From: Bacteroidota bacterium
GTDB lineage: Bacteria > Bacteroidota > Ignavibacteria > Ignavibacteriales > Melioribacteraceae
Direction of reading: 5' to 3'
Assembly (NCBI GenBank): GCA_018829205.1
Contig: JAHJUE010000035.1
Coordinates: 1-64,000 of the forward strand
DNA: 64,000 nucleotides
Part shown: positions 34,724 to 44,800 of the stretch, piece by piece
Layout: every line of letters begins with the position of its first letter
Position numbering within the stretch: position 1 is the stretch's first letter
Program-made: the position numbers and the translations under genes
Notes under the pieces: generated by a model
Told to the model about the DNA's origin: nothing
What the model saw: the letters and a program-made list of their open reading frames with translations, nothing else
The model's database searches: none

Positions 34724-34754
34724 AAATGATTCCCGAAAAAGCGGGAATCATTTT
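34724..34754. terminator. Bidirectional rho-independent terminator
   Basis: AAATGATTCCCG (34724-34735), loop AAAAAG, CGGGAATCATTT (34742-34753) form a perfect 12-bp stem followed by a T run on the + strand and by an A-rich start that gives a T run on the - strand. It lies between the convergent BMC-T and MscS genes. Confidence 0.85.
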
Positions 34755-34785
34755 AATAGATCCCCGCCTAATTAAATTATTCCGA

Positions 34786-35598
34786 CTAACTATTATTTTG
34801 AAACAGATGTACATCTCTTTGTGGGAAAGGGATTGAAATTCCGTTTTCGTCAAATTTTTTCTTTATAGTTTCAGTCGTTTCAAAATAAACGCTCCAGTAA
34901 TCAGCAGTATTTACCCATGGGGCGACTTTAAAATTAACGCTGCTGTCTGCTAATTCAGTAACGGCTAGCAGCGGAGCAGGATCTTTTAAAATTCTTTCAT
35001 CGTTTTCTAAAACAGATTTAATTACATTTCTTGCTTTGTCAATATCATCACCGTATCCTATTCCGAAAACCATATCAACTCTGCGAGTATCCTTGGTTGA
35101 ATAATTAACAATATTATCGCTTAGTAGTTTTGAGTTTGGCACAAATATTATTTTATTATCCGGTGTTTTAAGTATTGTAACAAAAATGCCGATTTCTTCA
35201 ACTGTCCCTGAAGAACCGCCGCCTTCAATAAAATCACCTGCCTTAATTGGTCTGAAAATAATAAGCATAATTCCGGATGCGAAATTCGACAATGAACCTT
35301 GAAGAGCGAAACCTACTGCAAGTCCGGCAGCTCCAATTACGGCAACAAATGAAGTTGTTTCTACTCCCGCCTGGTCAATTGCAGCGATTACAACAAAGGC
35401 AGAAAGTGAGATTTTTACTATATTAACAAAAAACTTAGTTAAAGTAGCGTCGATATTTTTACGCGTTAAAATTTTCCCTAAGGTATTCGATAGAACTTTG
35501 GACAGCCAAATTCCTATTATAAGTATTGCCGCTGCTCCAATAATTTTTATTCCGTATAATGTTAAATAATCCTGCATCTGTACAAGAATATTATCCAT
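34786..35598 (-). CDS. Small-conductance mechanosensitive channel (MscS family)
   Basis: 270 residues with three transmembrane helices (about 15-32, 55-75 and 85-110). TM3 has the Ala/Gly-rich pore pattern GAAGLAVGFALQGSLSNFASGIM, followed by the beta domain with FIEGGGSSGTVEEIGIFVTIL and VPNSKLLSDNIVNYS, and the C-terminal alpha-beta cap. It opens under membrane tension during hypo-osmotic shock and releases solutes. The length and motifs match minimal MscS channels. It is monocistronic, with AAGGAGAAG before its ATG. Confidence 0.95.
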   Translation of the reverse strand: MDNILVQMQDYLTLYGIKIIGAAAILIIGIWLSKVLSNTLGKILTRKNIDATLTKFFVNIVKISLSAFVVIAAIDQAGVETTSFVAVIGAAGLAVGFALQGSLSNFASGIMLIIFRPIKAGDFIEGGGSSGTVEEIGIFVTILKTPDNKIIFVPNSKLLSDNIVNYSTKDTRRVDMVFGIGYGDDIDKARNVIKSVLENDERILKDPAPLLAVTELADSSVNFKVAPWVNTADYWSVYFETTETIKKKFDENGISIPFPQRDVHLFQNNS

Positions 35599-35700
35599 AA
35601 CTCTTCTCCTTATTAATTGTAAGTATCTTTACTAGTATACTGTATTTGAATTGTTAATCAGCGGAACTGATATTCGTTTAAAAATTATAAGTTCGTTAAA

Positions 35701-36384
35701 TCAAATAATTTTCAGTCTTTTCATCAATGAAGTTTTGTAAGAAGCGCCGATTGGAATAATCTTTTTATTTACTAATAAATTATTATCCTCGATATCCGTA
35801 ATGTTTTTGATATTGACAATATATGACCTGTGCACCCTGACAAAATTGTTGTTTTTAATTTTATCCTCCAATGCTTTCATTGTTGAATAAACAGTTATAT
35901 TTTTTTCGGTGGTTGAGATATTAACATAATCGCCGTTTGCTTCAATATAATTAATATATGAAGTGTCAATTTTTATTAGTCTTGAATCAACCTTAGCGAA
36001 GATAAAATTATCTGAAGATACAGTAACATTTCCTTTTAGAGTTTCGGATACTTTATTTACGGCTTTCAGAAATCTTACATATGTGGGAGGTTTTACAATG
36101 TAATCAATTACGTCATATTCAAACGCTTCGGCCGCATATTTATCCTTAGAAGTAACAAGAATTATAGCAGGTTTTTCATTCATTGTTTTTAGAAGATCGA
36201 GTCCGCTAAGTCCCGGCATTTCAATATCAAGAAGTATCAAATCAATTTTATCATTTCGTAAAATTTCAGAAGCTTCATTTGCGTCCTTGCATGAACCTGC
36301 AAGTTCTAAATCATTAGTCTTTCTTACAAATTCTTCCAATATTTTTCTTGCAATAGCTTCATCGTCCACAATTAAGCATTTCAT
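35701..36384 (-). CDS. LytTR-family response regulator
   Basis: 227 residues. The receiver domain (1-120) has the acidic pair Asp7/Asp8 and phospho-acceptor Asp53 in LLDIEMPG, plus a Lys in the VKPP motif near 99. The DNA-binding LytTR domain covers about 130-227, with IDTSYINYIEANGDYVNI, TMKALEDKI, FVRVHRSYIVNI and the ending SYKTSLMKRLKII. It is expected to bind promoter direct repeats when phosphorylated. No histidine kinase lies adjacent. Upstream of it (36385-36540) is AT-rich divergent promoter sequence. Confidence 0.95.
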   Translation of the reverse strand: MKCLIVDDEAIARKILEEFVRKTNDLELAGSCKDANEASEILRNDKIDLILLDIEMPGLSGLDLLKTMNEKPAIILVTSKDKYAAEAFEYDVIDYIVKPPTYVRFLKAVNKVSETLKGNVTVSSDNFIFAKVDSRLIKIDTSYINYIEANGDYVNISTTEKNITVYSTMKALEDKIKNNNFVRVHRSYIVNIKNITDIEDNNLLVNKKIIPIGASYKTSLMKRLKII

Positions 36385-36540
36385 AAAGCAATCCTAAAAA
36401 ATATTATAATAATTAACGGGCAAATTAAATAGTTCATCGGGCAATATATTCGATTCATCTAAAAAATCAAAATATTCCTCATAAATACGAAATATTATAA
36501 GTGAAGATAATAATAATTAATTAATGTTTTGATAATTATA

Positions 36541-36668
36541 AACGGCTGGGCACCAATAATTATTAAAACGTAATAATAACGGCGGTGATTTGGTCGTGCT
36601 GGGCAAATCATGATGCGGCTAAAAAACTAGGGGCACCGATAATGTAAACAAGCCGCATCACCCGCCGT
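36541..36668 (+). ncRNA. Three-way-junction leader RNA of unknown class before a STAS gene
   Basis: Three perfect helices meet with almost no linker: P1 ACGGCGG (36579-36585) with CCGCCGT (36662-36668), P2 TGATTTG (36586-36592) with CAAATCA (36604-36610), and P3 TGATGCGGCT (36611-36620) with AGCCGCATCA (36651-36660). GTGC in the P2 loop (36596-36599) is complementary to GCAC in the P3 loop (36633-36636), so a loop-loop contact is possible. GGGCACC plus a related AATAAT/GATAAT occurs upstream at 36548 and again in the P3 loop at 36631. P1 ends 7 nt before the AAAGAGG ribosome-binding site. It does not match a riboswitch class I know. Confidence 0.6.
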
Positions 36669-36688
36669 ATAAATTAAAGAGGAATATT

Positions 36689-37006
36689 ATGTGTTATTCA
36701 AAACAAATTGAAGGGAAGGAGTATTTAATAATTACTCCCGGTTACATAAGCATCGACGCGTCAATTTCAATGGAGTTTAAAGAAAAGTTAGTTAATATAA
36801 TAGCTCAAGAACATTATCATATATTAATCGATCTTGTTAATGTAAGATATATTGACAGTATAGGGCTTGCAACAATTATATCTGCGTTAAAAGAACTTAA
36901 AAATAAAGGAGATATTGTTCTTGCAAATTTAAATGCGGCCGTTAATACATATTTTAAGCTAACAAGAATGGACAGGGTGTTTTCGATTATTGAACTGGAA
37001 GAATAA
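36689..37006 (+). CDS. STAS-domain anti-sigma factor antagonist
   Basis: 105 residues, a stand-alone STAS protein (SpoIIAA/RsbV type). The phosphorylation-site region reads LVNVRYIDSIGLATIISALK, with the conserved Asp-Ser at about 54-55. In partner-switch circuits a kinase phosphorylates this serine and a SpoIIE phosphatase reverses it to free a sigma factor or other target. The phosphatase at 31559 is a candidate partner. A structured leader RNA lies directly upstream, and the ribosome-binding site AAAGAGG is 6 nt from the ATG, so translation may be controlled by that RNA. Confidence 0.92.
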   Translation: MCYSKQIEGKEYLIITPGYISIDASISMEFKEKLVNIIAQEHYHILIDLVNVRYIDSIGLATIISALKELKNKGDIVLANLNAAVNTYFKLTRMDRVFSIIELEE

Positions 37007-37024
37007 ATAAATATTAGATTTAAT

Positions 37025-38044
37025 TTATTCTGAATATAGTAACTCCACTAAAACTTCTCCTACTTGCTTTAAACTTTCATGTGAACATTTATCCGGCGTA
37101 TCTTCAAGAGTATGCCAGTAATCCGGAAAAGGCTGCTGTATCAAATCTACAACCTTTATTCCGCGTTTTAAAAAATGCACATGGTCATCCATAATGCCTT
37201 CTCCAGTTTTATCAATAAATACCGGCGAGTTTATTTTATCGGCGGCATCCCAAATAAGTTTTATAATATCAGGCGCGGAGTAATATGAGTTGGCTTCTTT
37301 TACAATGCTGAGATTTTTATCGCCGACCATGTCAAGCAATATCCCGTATTTAGGTCTGTAATTTCCCAAATTATTTACAAAATACTCCGAGCCAATACAA
37401 TAAGGATTTCCGTTTCCAGAACTGTATGTTTTCTCATTATCTCCTATATCTTCCAAATCAAACAGGATAATGTCAATTCCCGTATTCGTGCTATTCTCTT
37501 TAAGTATTCTGGCAATTTCCAAAAGCACCGCTACACCGGATGCTCCGTCGTTCGCACCTGGAATTGGAGTAGACCATTTGCTTGAGTCTTTTTCTTCATC
37601 CGCGAAAGGACGTGTATCCCAATGCGCAGTAAGCATTATTCTGCCGGGATCTTCAGGTTCAAGATTAAAAGATGCTATAATATTTGTGCCGTTATATTTA
37701 ATTAATGAATCGCGTTTATCGTGATAAACGAAATTCTGTTCAATTACTCTATCGGCATATCTTTTAAGTGTTTTAATAAGATAATCTTTAGCGCGGCTAT
37801 GTCCGGTCGAGCCCGGATTTCTTGGGCCGAAAGCTACCTGATCCAATAAGTTCTGAAATGATTTGTTTGAATCAAATGTGGGTTTATTTTTCATATTAAA
37901 CAGAATAACAGCTGCCGCAATTATGAGAATGACGGCGATTAGGAAATATTTTTTATTAGACTTAATAATTATTTCTTCTATATTTTTGATATTATAACTT
38001 ATGAATAATAATGAGGATAATATTAGGAATAATTTATTCATCAA
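37025..38044 (-). CDS. M28 zinc peptidase, glutaminyl-peptide cyclotransferase-like
   Basis: 339 residues. Two hydrophobic N-terminal stretches (about 3-18 and 31-50) anchor or export it. The M28 core follows: FGPRNPGSTGH, LTAHWDTRPF (zinc His and Asp), PGANDGASGVAVLLEIARIL, the acidic FDLEDIGDNE, LLDMVGD and the final zinc His in DDHVHFLKRG. The fold and the GxxxxWHTLEDTPDKC ending match glutaminyl cyclotransferase-type M28 proteins, which cyclise N-terminal glutamine, although simple aminopeptidase activity is possible. The start at 38044 lies 41 nt from the SDR start on the opposite strand, once that gene is trimmed. Confidence 0.87.
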   Translation of the reverse strand: MMNKLFLILSSLLFISYNIKNIEEIIIKSNKKYFLIAVILIIAAAVILFNMKNKPTFDSNKSFQNLLDQVAFGPRNPGSTGHSRAKDYLIKTLKRYADRVIEQNFVYHDKRDSLIKYNGTNIIASFNLEPEDPGRIMLTAHWDTRPFADEEKDSSKWSTPIPGANDGASGVAVLLEIARILKENSTNTGIDIILFDLEDIGDNEKTYSSGNGNPYCIGSEYFVNNLGNYRPKYGILLDMVGDKNLSIVKEANSYYSAPDIIKLIWDAADKINSPVFIDKTGEGIMDDHVHFLKRGIKVVDLIQQPFPDYWHTLEDTPDKCSHESLKQVGEVLVELLYSE

Positions 38045-38085
38045 AAAAGAAAATAATAATTTTGATTTCAGTATATTTTAAACCG

Positions 38086-38889
38086 ATGAAAAATTATAAG
38101 GATAAATACGGTCCGTGGGCGCTTATAACCGGCGCTTCTTCGGGAATAGGTGAAGAATTCGCACGTAAATTGGCGTCATTAAAATTTAATCTTTTTCTAA
38201 TTGCCAGAAGAAAAAACTTATTAGAAAACTTAGCGGCTGAACTGGAATCAGAATTTAGTATAAAAGCTATTGTTATCTGCGTTGATTTGTCGGATGATAA
38301 TTTCCTGGAAGAGATAAAAAACAAAACAGCCGGCAATGAAATAGGTTTGTTAATTAATAATGCCGGATTAGGTTCGGTAGGGGAATTCGCGGTACTTAAC
38401 CCGGATGATGAAATAAAAATGATAAAGGTAAATTGTCTTGCCCCCGCAATATTAACTCATCATTTTATAAATAAAATGCTAGAACGGAAAAAAGGGGGAA
38501 TAATATTCCTCGGTTCTCTATTGTCATTTCAGCCTACTCCTTTTTCTGCCTCGTATTCGGCGACAAAAGCGTTTAATTCATTTTTAGGCGACGCATTATG
38601 GTATGAAATGAAAAAACATAATATAGATGTGTTATCGTTAAATCCCGGGGGAACTGACACGGGATTTATAAGATTGTCCGGAAAATTTAATAACAGTTCA
38701 TTAATTAGAACGACTGAAAACGTAGTTGAAACAGCTTTAAAAGCAATTGGAAGAAAACCGTCCGTAATAGACGGTTTAATAAATAAAATATTAGTTTTCG
38801 GAGGAAGACTACTTCCAAGGAAAACATTAATAAATTTAAGCGGATTAATTTCGGGGAAACTTCATGAACATAGAGAAAACAACAAATAA
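38086..38889 (+). CDS. Short-chain dehydrogenase/reductase (SDR)
   Basis: 267 residues with the classical SDR features: TGASSGIGEEFA for NAD(P) binding, ARRKNL with an arginine suggesting NADP preference, NNAG, SLLSFQPTPFSASYSATKAF with the catalytic Ser and YxxxK, and NPGGTDTGF. Family members of this type often act on acyl or sugar-lipid ketones, but the substrate is unknown. An open frame extends to 38011 and would overlap the divergent M28 gene; the ATG at 38086 (MKNYKDKYGPWALITG) is the normal family start. Its 3' end overlaps the VOC gene by 26 nt. Confidence 0.93.
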   Translation: MKNYKDKYGPWALITGASSGIGEEFARKLASLKFNLFLIARRKNLLENLAAELESEFSIKAIVICVDLSDDNFLEEIKNKTAGNEIGLLINNAGLGSVGEFAVLNPDDEIKMIKVNCLAPAILTHHFINKMLERKKGGIIFLGSLLSFQPTPFSASYSATKAFNSFLGDALWYEMKKHNIDVLSLNPGGTDTGFIRLSGKFNNSSLIRTTENVVETALKAIGRKPSVIDGLINKILVFGGRLLPRKTLINLSGLISGKLHEHRENNK

Positions 38890-39397
38890 AAAAAGTATAG
38901 TCCGCGGTTTTCTATTTCTAATTCTTGCGTTTTTTGTATTGGCATTAATTTGGGCTGTGATAGGCAACTTAACATTTACTAAAAAAAATATTTCGGAAGA
39001 AAAAGGGGTACCAATGTATAAAAAAATAACAGCTAATTTAATGGTAAAAAGCGTTAATGAAACCGCCGATTTTTACGAAAAATACTTCGGATTCAAAACT
39101 ACTGTAACAGTACCTGACAGCGGCGAATTTGATTTCGCCATTATTATTGGCGACGAAGTGGAATTAATGATTCAGAAAATTGAAAGTCTGGGGGATGATG
39201 TTCCGTATCTTTCCAATACGCCTATCGGGGGTTCCTTTACATTGTTTATAGAAGTTGAAAATGTGGAAGAGATTTATAACAAGATAAAAGGAAATGTAGA
39301 AATCCTTGTAGATTTAAAAACAACATTTTACGGTATGAAGGAAGTTACAATAAAGGATTTAAATGGATACGTTCTTACTTTCGCTGAAAAAATATAG
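38864..39397 (+). CDS. VOC-domain protein with N-terminal membrane anchor
   Basis: 177 residues. One N-terminal transmembrane helix (about 14-36) is followed by one VOC/glyoxalase-fold module (about 50-177): ITANLMVKSVNETADFYEKY, AIIIGDEVELMIQKIE, SFTLFIEVENVEEIYNKI and the ending MKEVTIKDLNGYVLTFAEK. An internal Met (MYKKITANLM, about residue 51) matches the start of ordinary cytoplasmic relatives, so a shorter product is an alternative. It overlaps the SDR gene by 26 nt in another frame, implying co-transcription. The reaction is unknown. Confidence 0.82.
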   Translation: MNIEKTTNKKSIVRGFLFLILAFFVLALIWAVIGNLTFTKKNISEEKGVPMYKKITANLMVKSVNETADFYEKYFGFKTTVTVPDSGEFDFAIIIGDEVELMIQKIESLGDDVPYLSNTPIGGSFTLFIEVENVEEIYNKIKGNVEILVDLKTTFYGMKEVTIKDLNGYVLTFAEKI

Positions 39398-39414
39398 AAC
39401 ATTAATCCGAATTA

Positions 39415-41100
39415 TTAAAAATCTTTATTTAATGATCTTTTCGCTATAAAGAAAAATAGAACCGATATTATTACAGATACTAAGGCGATAAGAAAAGACA
39501 TATAATAAAATTGAATATTGGATTGAGATATATTTCTGTACTGCATGTAAAATAATTGATTGATCGGTATAAGCTGAACTACCACAACAAACAGCATAAA
39601 AAGAACACATAAAAGAAATGTTAATGAAGCACCCTGCGAAGAAGCTATTCTTATAGGGTTTTTCTCTTTGTAATTAGCGTATAAAGCTCCCATACCGAAA
39701 TTCATCATTATAATAGCAGTAGAAATAAAAAATGTTATAACCCCGGAAAATACAGCTAATTCGTACGAGAATTTATATACTGTTAATATGCCGAGAATCT
39801 CCGCGGTGAATAAAATTATTATTATCCATGGCAGAAGCCTTATCCACATATAATTGTTATTACTAATAGGTGCGCTTTTAATTTTCCAGAATGATTTTCC
39901 TTCGAGACTAATTAGAGGAAAAACAAAACGCAGTGAAAGAGTTGTGATAAGAAGCAGATTAAACAATTGTATTACGAGATATATAATTGTTTTTATATAA
40001 CTGTTGTACATTCCTTTTAAATAAATACCTTTTAATGAAACAACAAAAACAATTATAAGAAAAGCTAATACTGCAATATGTATTACTTGCGCCGGTTCCC
40101 GAAGGAAGGTAAATAAATCTTTTTTAAATATTGAATCGTGCGCGGGTTTAAAATATTTACCGTTGGAAAAATTCAGATTACTTTTCTGAAACCGCATGAT
40201 TTTCTTTTTCCTGTTTCGCAAATCCAAAACAAGAAGCCATGTTTTATGATACCATTTGTATCCTGCGAATAAGGCCAGACTAAATAAAAACAAAGAAAGA
40301 ATAATCTGATAAAAAATATATAAAATAGAATCTTCAATCTTTCCCGATGAAATCCAGTAAAGCGATTCGGATAACCAATGATTAGGAAGGTATTTTATAA
40401 TACCCGGCACTAAATCACCGAAGTACTGATTTACATTCGGGTAATATTTCATTACATCAGCTACAAGTTGGGCGGGGGATATAATATTAAAAAATAGTAT
40501 AATTGAAGATAAATACAACCCGGCTAAAATATAAAACACAGGACGCACCCCAATTCTGGAAGCAAGTTTAATTAATAAAAGAAGTATAATTACTCCCAAA
40601 GAACCGGCGGAAACCATAAAAGGAATTAAGTCAAATAAAAATATTATCAAAATTAAGTATGGTGAGATATTAAAATAAACCGAATACCCGGCTAACAGAG
40701 CAAGCAGAAACATCATCATTGTAGAAGAACTGTAAAAGAAATTATCCAAAAATTTTATTAAAAATATTTTTGCCGGATTTACGGGTTTTGTCAACAAATA
40801 ATAAACTTCATCGGATTTATATAATGTAGAAAATGAAACAATTATATTGCCGGCGTTGATTGAAAGAAAAAATATAAATAATCCAGTAGCAATAAATTCA
40901 TGCAGCAGAAACATTCCTATTTTTGCCGTTACAAGCAGATATGCAATTAAACTTTTGGAAAAGTAAAAGGCTCCTACCGCGAACCCGCCGTAAACAACCA
41001 AAGATGCTAATTCTTTCAAAAATGAAACTAATGAAAAACGGGCGCTGGTTTTAAAGAAAGCGATAAACTTATATTTTAATATATGAATGAGCTGACTCAT
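39415..41100 (-). CDS. ABC exporter permease, multi-pass
   Basis: 561 residues with about twelve transmembrane helices in two halves separated by a cytoplasmic segment (about 285-330, RNRKKKIMRFQKSNLN). The LTKPVNPAKIFLIKFLDNFF region resembles the cytoplasmic coupling loop of ABC-2-type permeases. It is the second gene of an operon: the ATPase gene ends 2 nt upstream. The cargo is unknown; such pairs are often annotated as general exporters. Convergent with the VOC gene (17 nt). Confidence 0.87.
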   Translation of the reverse strand: MSQLIHILKYKFIAFFKTSARFSLVSFLKELASLVVYGGFAVGAFYFSKSLIAYLLVTAKIGMFLLHEFIATGLFIFFLSINAGNIIVSFSTLYKSDEVYYLLTKPVNPAKIFLIKFLDNFFYSSSTMMMFLLALLAGYSVYFNISPYLILIIFLFDLIPFMVSAGSLGVIILLLLIKLASRIGVRPVFYILAGLYLSSIILFFNIISPAQLVADVMKYYPNVNQYFGDLVPGIIKYLPNHWLSESLYWISSGKIEDSILYIFYQIILSLFLFSLALFAGYKWYHKTWLLVLDLRNRKKKIMRFQKSNLNFSNGKYFKPAHDSIFKKDLFTFLREPAQVIHIAVLAFLIIVFVVSLKGIYLKGMYNSYIKTIIYLVIQLFNLLLITTLSLRFVFPLISLEGKSFWKIKSAPISNNNYMWIRLLPWIIIILFTAEILGILTVYKFSYELAVFSGVITFFISTAIIMMNFGMGALYANYKEKNPIRIASSQGASLTFLLCVLFMLFVVVVQLIPINQLFYMQYRNISQSNIQFYYMSFLIALVSVIISVLFFFIAKRSLNKDF

Positions 41101-41102
41101 TC

Positions 41103-41831
41103 TTATAATTCTTCGTTTGTTAATTCAATAAATAATTGTTCAAGATTATGATTCTTATCCGATTTAAGTTTTTCGAGCTCCGCAATAGAATCATTAAATA
41201 TAATATTCCCGTTATTAATTATTCCTACGTGGTTGCAGATTTCTTCAACAACATTTAGACTATGAGTTGACATAAAAACAATTCTGTTCTCTTCGGCTTT
41301 TTGTTTCAGCACTTGTTTAATAATATGCGCGCTTTGCGGATCTAGTCCTACCATCGGTTCGTCAATTACAATAAGTTCGGGGTCATGAAGAAACGCAGAT
41401 GCAATTGTAATTCTTTGTCTCATGCCCTGGGAGTATTCTTCGGTTCTTTTATCAAGCCAGTCCTTAATCTTAAGCAGTTCAACAAGTTCATCTATTTTAT
41501 TTTTAAGGAATGATTTAGGCAGATTAAAAAGTCCTCCGCTGAAATATAAAAACTCTCTTCCGGTTAATTTATCGTACAGAAACGGGTTGTCAGGTATATA
41601 CCCAATTTTCATTTTTGCTTTTAAGGGATCATTTATTACATCAATTTCATTTAATTTTATTGAACCGCCGTTAAGCGAATATAAACCGGCTATCATTTTT
41701 ATTGTTGTTGTTTTTCCGGCTCCGTTGGGTCCGAGGAAACCGTACAGATAACCTTTGCCGATATTTAGATTTATTGAATTAACGGCTGTGAAATCGCCGA
41801 ATTTTTTTGTAAGATTTTTCAGTTCAAGCAT
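41103..41831 (-). CDS. ABC transporter ATP-binding protein
   Basis: 242 residues of the ABC-2 exporter type. Walker A GPNGAGKTTTIKMIAG (about 34-49), Q-loop IGYIPDNPFLYDKL, signature YSQGMRQRI (about 134-142), Walker B LIVIDEPMVGLDP (about 154-166) and H-loop His in FMSTHSLNVVEE are all present. It powers the permease encoded 2 nt downstream. It lies 26 nt after the large AAA gene on the same strand, so all three may be co-transcribed. Confidence 0.95.
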   Translation of the reverse strand: MLELKNLTKKFGDFTAVNSINLNIGKGYLYGFLGPNGAGKTTTIKMIAGLYSLNGGSIKLNEIDVINDPLKAKMKIGYIPDNPFLYDKLTGREFLYFSGGLFNLPKSFLKNKIDELVELLKIKDWLDKRTEEYSQGMRQRITIASAFLHDPELIVIDEPMVGLDPQSAHIIKQVLKQKAEENRIVFMSTHSLNVVEEICNHVGIINNGNIIFNDSIAELEKLKSDKNHNLEQLFIELTNEEL

Positions 41832-41857
41832 AGAATATATTCTGGCAGGTTTAGAAA

Positions 41858-44800
41858 TTAATAATCGTTTTCCGATACTTTTTCAACATCTTCAAAAGTA
41901 ATTGTCATAAGAGCATTATCATCCAGGTTATACATATTGGTTATTCTTTCTTCCTGATTGCTAATAGCTTTGTACAAAATATTTCTTGCGGTTCTGGCGT
42001 TGCCGAAATTTTTATCTCTTGCTTCGTAAAGATTTGTATACATTTCAAGAAGCAGCTGAAGTGCGCCTTCGTCAAGTTTATAGCCGCTGGAATTTGAAAT
42101 CTGATCAGATATTTCGAGCATTTGCCGCGGAGTATAATCCTCGAATAAAAAATAATTTGAGAAACGTGATTGAAGACCGGGATTTGTATCTAAAAATCTT
42201 TTCATATCGTCGGGGTATCCTGCAACGATACATATAAACTGACCGCGAAGGTCTTCCATTTTTTTAAGAAGTGTGTCAATAGCTTCCTGCCCGAAATCAT
42301 TACCGCCGCGGGCAAGAGTATATGCTTCATCAATAAATAAAGTACCGCCGATAGCCTGCTGAATGATTTTATCTGTTTTTATTGCTGTTTGCCCCTGATA
42401 ACCGGCAACGAGTTCAGATCTGTCTACTTCAACCAAATGACCTTTTTCAATAAGTCCGAGTTCTTTATAAAGATTCGACATTAATCTGGCAACAGTAGTT
42501 TTGCCGGTGCCTGGATTTCCCATAAACACTGCATGCAGACTTTTCTCAACTACTTTAAGTCCGCGTTCTTTTCGGAGTTGAGCTACTTTTAAACCGCTTA
42601 TTAATTTATCAACGGAACGTTTTACCGAATCAAGTCCGGTTAAATCATAAAGTTCTTTTTTATACTGCTCAAGTTTTTCCGGGTCGCCTTTGGCCTGATA
42701 CGATTGTTTCTCAACTTTAGGCATAATCTGATCGCGCAGATCATCAAGTGTCATCATTTTTGTAATTTCTTCTGTTCTTCCTTTCTGCGGTATATCGGCT
42801 AATCTTAAAAGCATTTTCTGCTGAGCTTTATCAATTAAATTTCTTACAATTCTTGCATTGCCGAAATTCTTGTCCCTTTTTCTATAAATATCGTTATAGT
42901 ATCTTGCCAGCTGAGAACGCGCTTCATCTTCAAGCTTCATCTCTTTACCGCCTAATATTCTATCGGTAATTTCCATAAGCTCATCGGGAGTATAATCTTC
43001 GAATGTAAAAGATTTAGTAAAACGCGACTGCATTCCGGGATTAGATTCAATAAATGCTTTCATTTCATTTGTATATCCGGCGGCAATTACAATAAATTTT
43101 CCTCTGTCGTCTTCCATTCTTTTAAGAAGGGTATCAATCGCTTCTTTTCCAAAATCTCCGCCGCTGCCTTCTTTAACTAATGCATAGGCTTCATCGACAA
43201 ATAATGTACCTCCGATCGATTTATCGATCATTTGTGTTGTCTGTATTGCCGTTTGTCCAACATGCGAAGCGACAAGTCCCTGTCTATCCGTTTCAACGAG
43301 ATGTCCTTTAGGCAATATTCCCAACGCGGCGTAAATTTTCCCCATAATTCTGGCTACGGTAGTTTTGCCTGTACCCGGGTTTCCCAAAAACAGGACATGG
43401 GAAGTAAATTTATCCTTAACGTCTTCACCCTGTTCAATATAATAACGCGCAAGTTTTACCATATCGCGCACATCATTTTTAACGGAACCGAGACCTGTTA
43501 ATTTTTCGAGGGCATTTAATCCCTCACTTAACATTTCTTCATTAATCGGAAGTTTAACATCCTTTTCTTTATCTTTTTCAAGAATAGATTTAATATCTTC
43601 CGCGGTAATAGTGGTCATCGCTTCTTTTGTTTTTTCAGCGTCTGAAAGTTTTATTACTCTTCTGCTAAGCTGCATTTTAGAGTCTTCAAAAAATTTACGA
43701 GCTAATCGTCCGTTGCCGAAAGTTTTATCCCTTGCCCGGTATAGATTTATAAATTCTTTGTTAAGAAGATTTTTAGCTTCGTCTGTAATTTTATACTCTT
43801 CTTTTTTCAAAAACATGTCAATAATTTGAAGAAGTTCATCGGGAGAATAATCCTCAAAATTAAAAAAGTGAGTAAATCGGGATTTCATTCCAGGGTTAGA
43901 AGAGAGGAAGGTTTCCATATTATCGGGATAGCCAGCGGCAATAACAACAAACTGACCTTTTTTATCCTCCATTCTTTTAAGAAGAATATCAACTGCTTCC
44001 TGCCCGAAATCCTGACCGCCTCCGCCTTCTTTAACCAATGTATATGCTTCATCAATAAAAAGGATTCCGCCCATGGCATCTTCAATTATTTTATCTGTCT
44101 TCTGCGCTGTTTCGCCCACATACTGTCCAACAAGTGCAGAGCGGTCGACTTCAATAATATGTCCTTTGGGAAGGATTTTCATAGCTTTAAAAATATCGCC
44201 TACAACACGCGCTATAGTAGTTTTACCTGTTCCCGGATTACCAAGGAATACGGCATTAATTGCAAGTCCGTCAGAAGATTTTAATCCAAGTTTTTTTCTT
44301 TCCTGCATAAAATTTAGATAATCAACAAAATCGCGCATTGATTTTTTTACACTATTTAAACCAATGAATTTATCCAGTTCTTCAAGCAGTTCTTGCAATG
44401 ATTTCTCTTTTTCTGCTTTTGGATCGTCTGCTTTTGAGGATTCTTTTTCTATCTGCTCCTTGGTTTTAACAACTTCCATTTTATTATCTTTTTTAGGAAT
44501 TTCTGGCGGGGGAGCGGGGGCTTTGATTTCTTCTTTTACAGCTTCGTCATTTAATACAAACCATTTTTGACAAACCATTTCATTGTTAACAAATAAATCC
44601 ACCCGGCCTTGACCGTATTGCCAAAATCCGTTTTGGTTTGAACCGCAAGTCTGAGCGAAAATAACCGAATCCCAATCGTTTTCGACATTCAGACCGAAAT
44701 CGTTGGAAGCAATTTCATAATCATTTAAATACCAGACCGCGCGGCATGGGTAAGAACGGTTTTCCATCCTGAAATAAGGGTTATTAAATATTACTTCAAC

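Noticed and set aside
36541-36668. Known riboswitch (c-di-GMP-I, ZTP or purine class)
   Set aside because: Some words (GGGCAAA, TGGGCA, a three-way junction with touching loops) recall these classes, but the conserved cores and loop sizes do not fit any of them.
43826-44284. 152-residue + strand open frame within the AAA gene
   Set aside because: It lies opposite the strongly conserved first AAA module; such antisense frames occur repeatedly across this gene and have no start signal.
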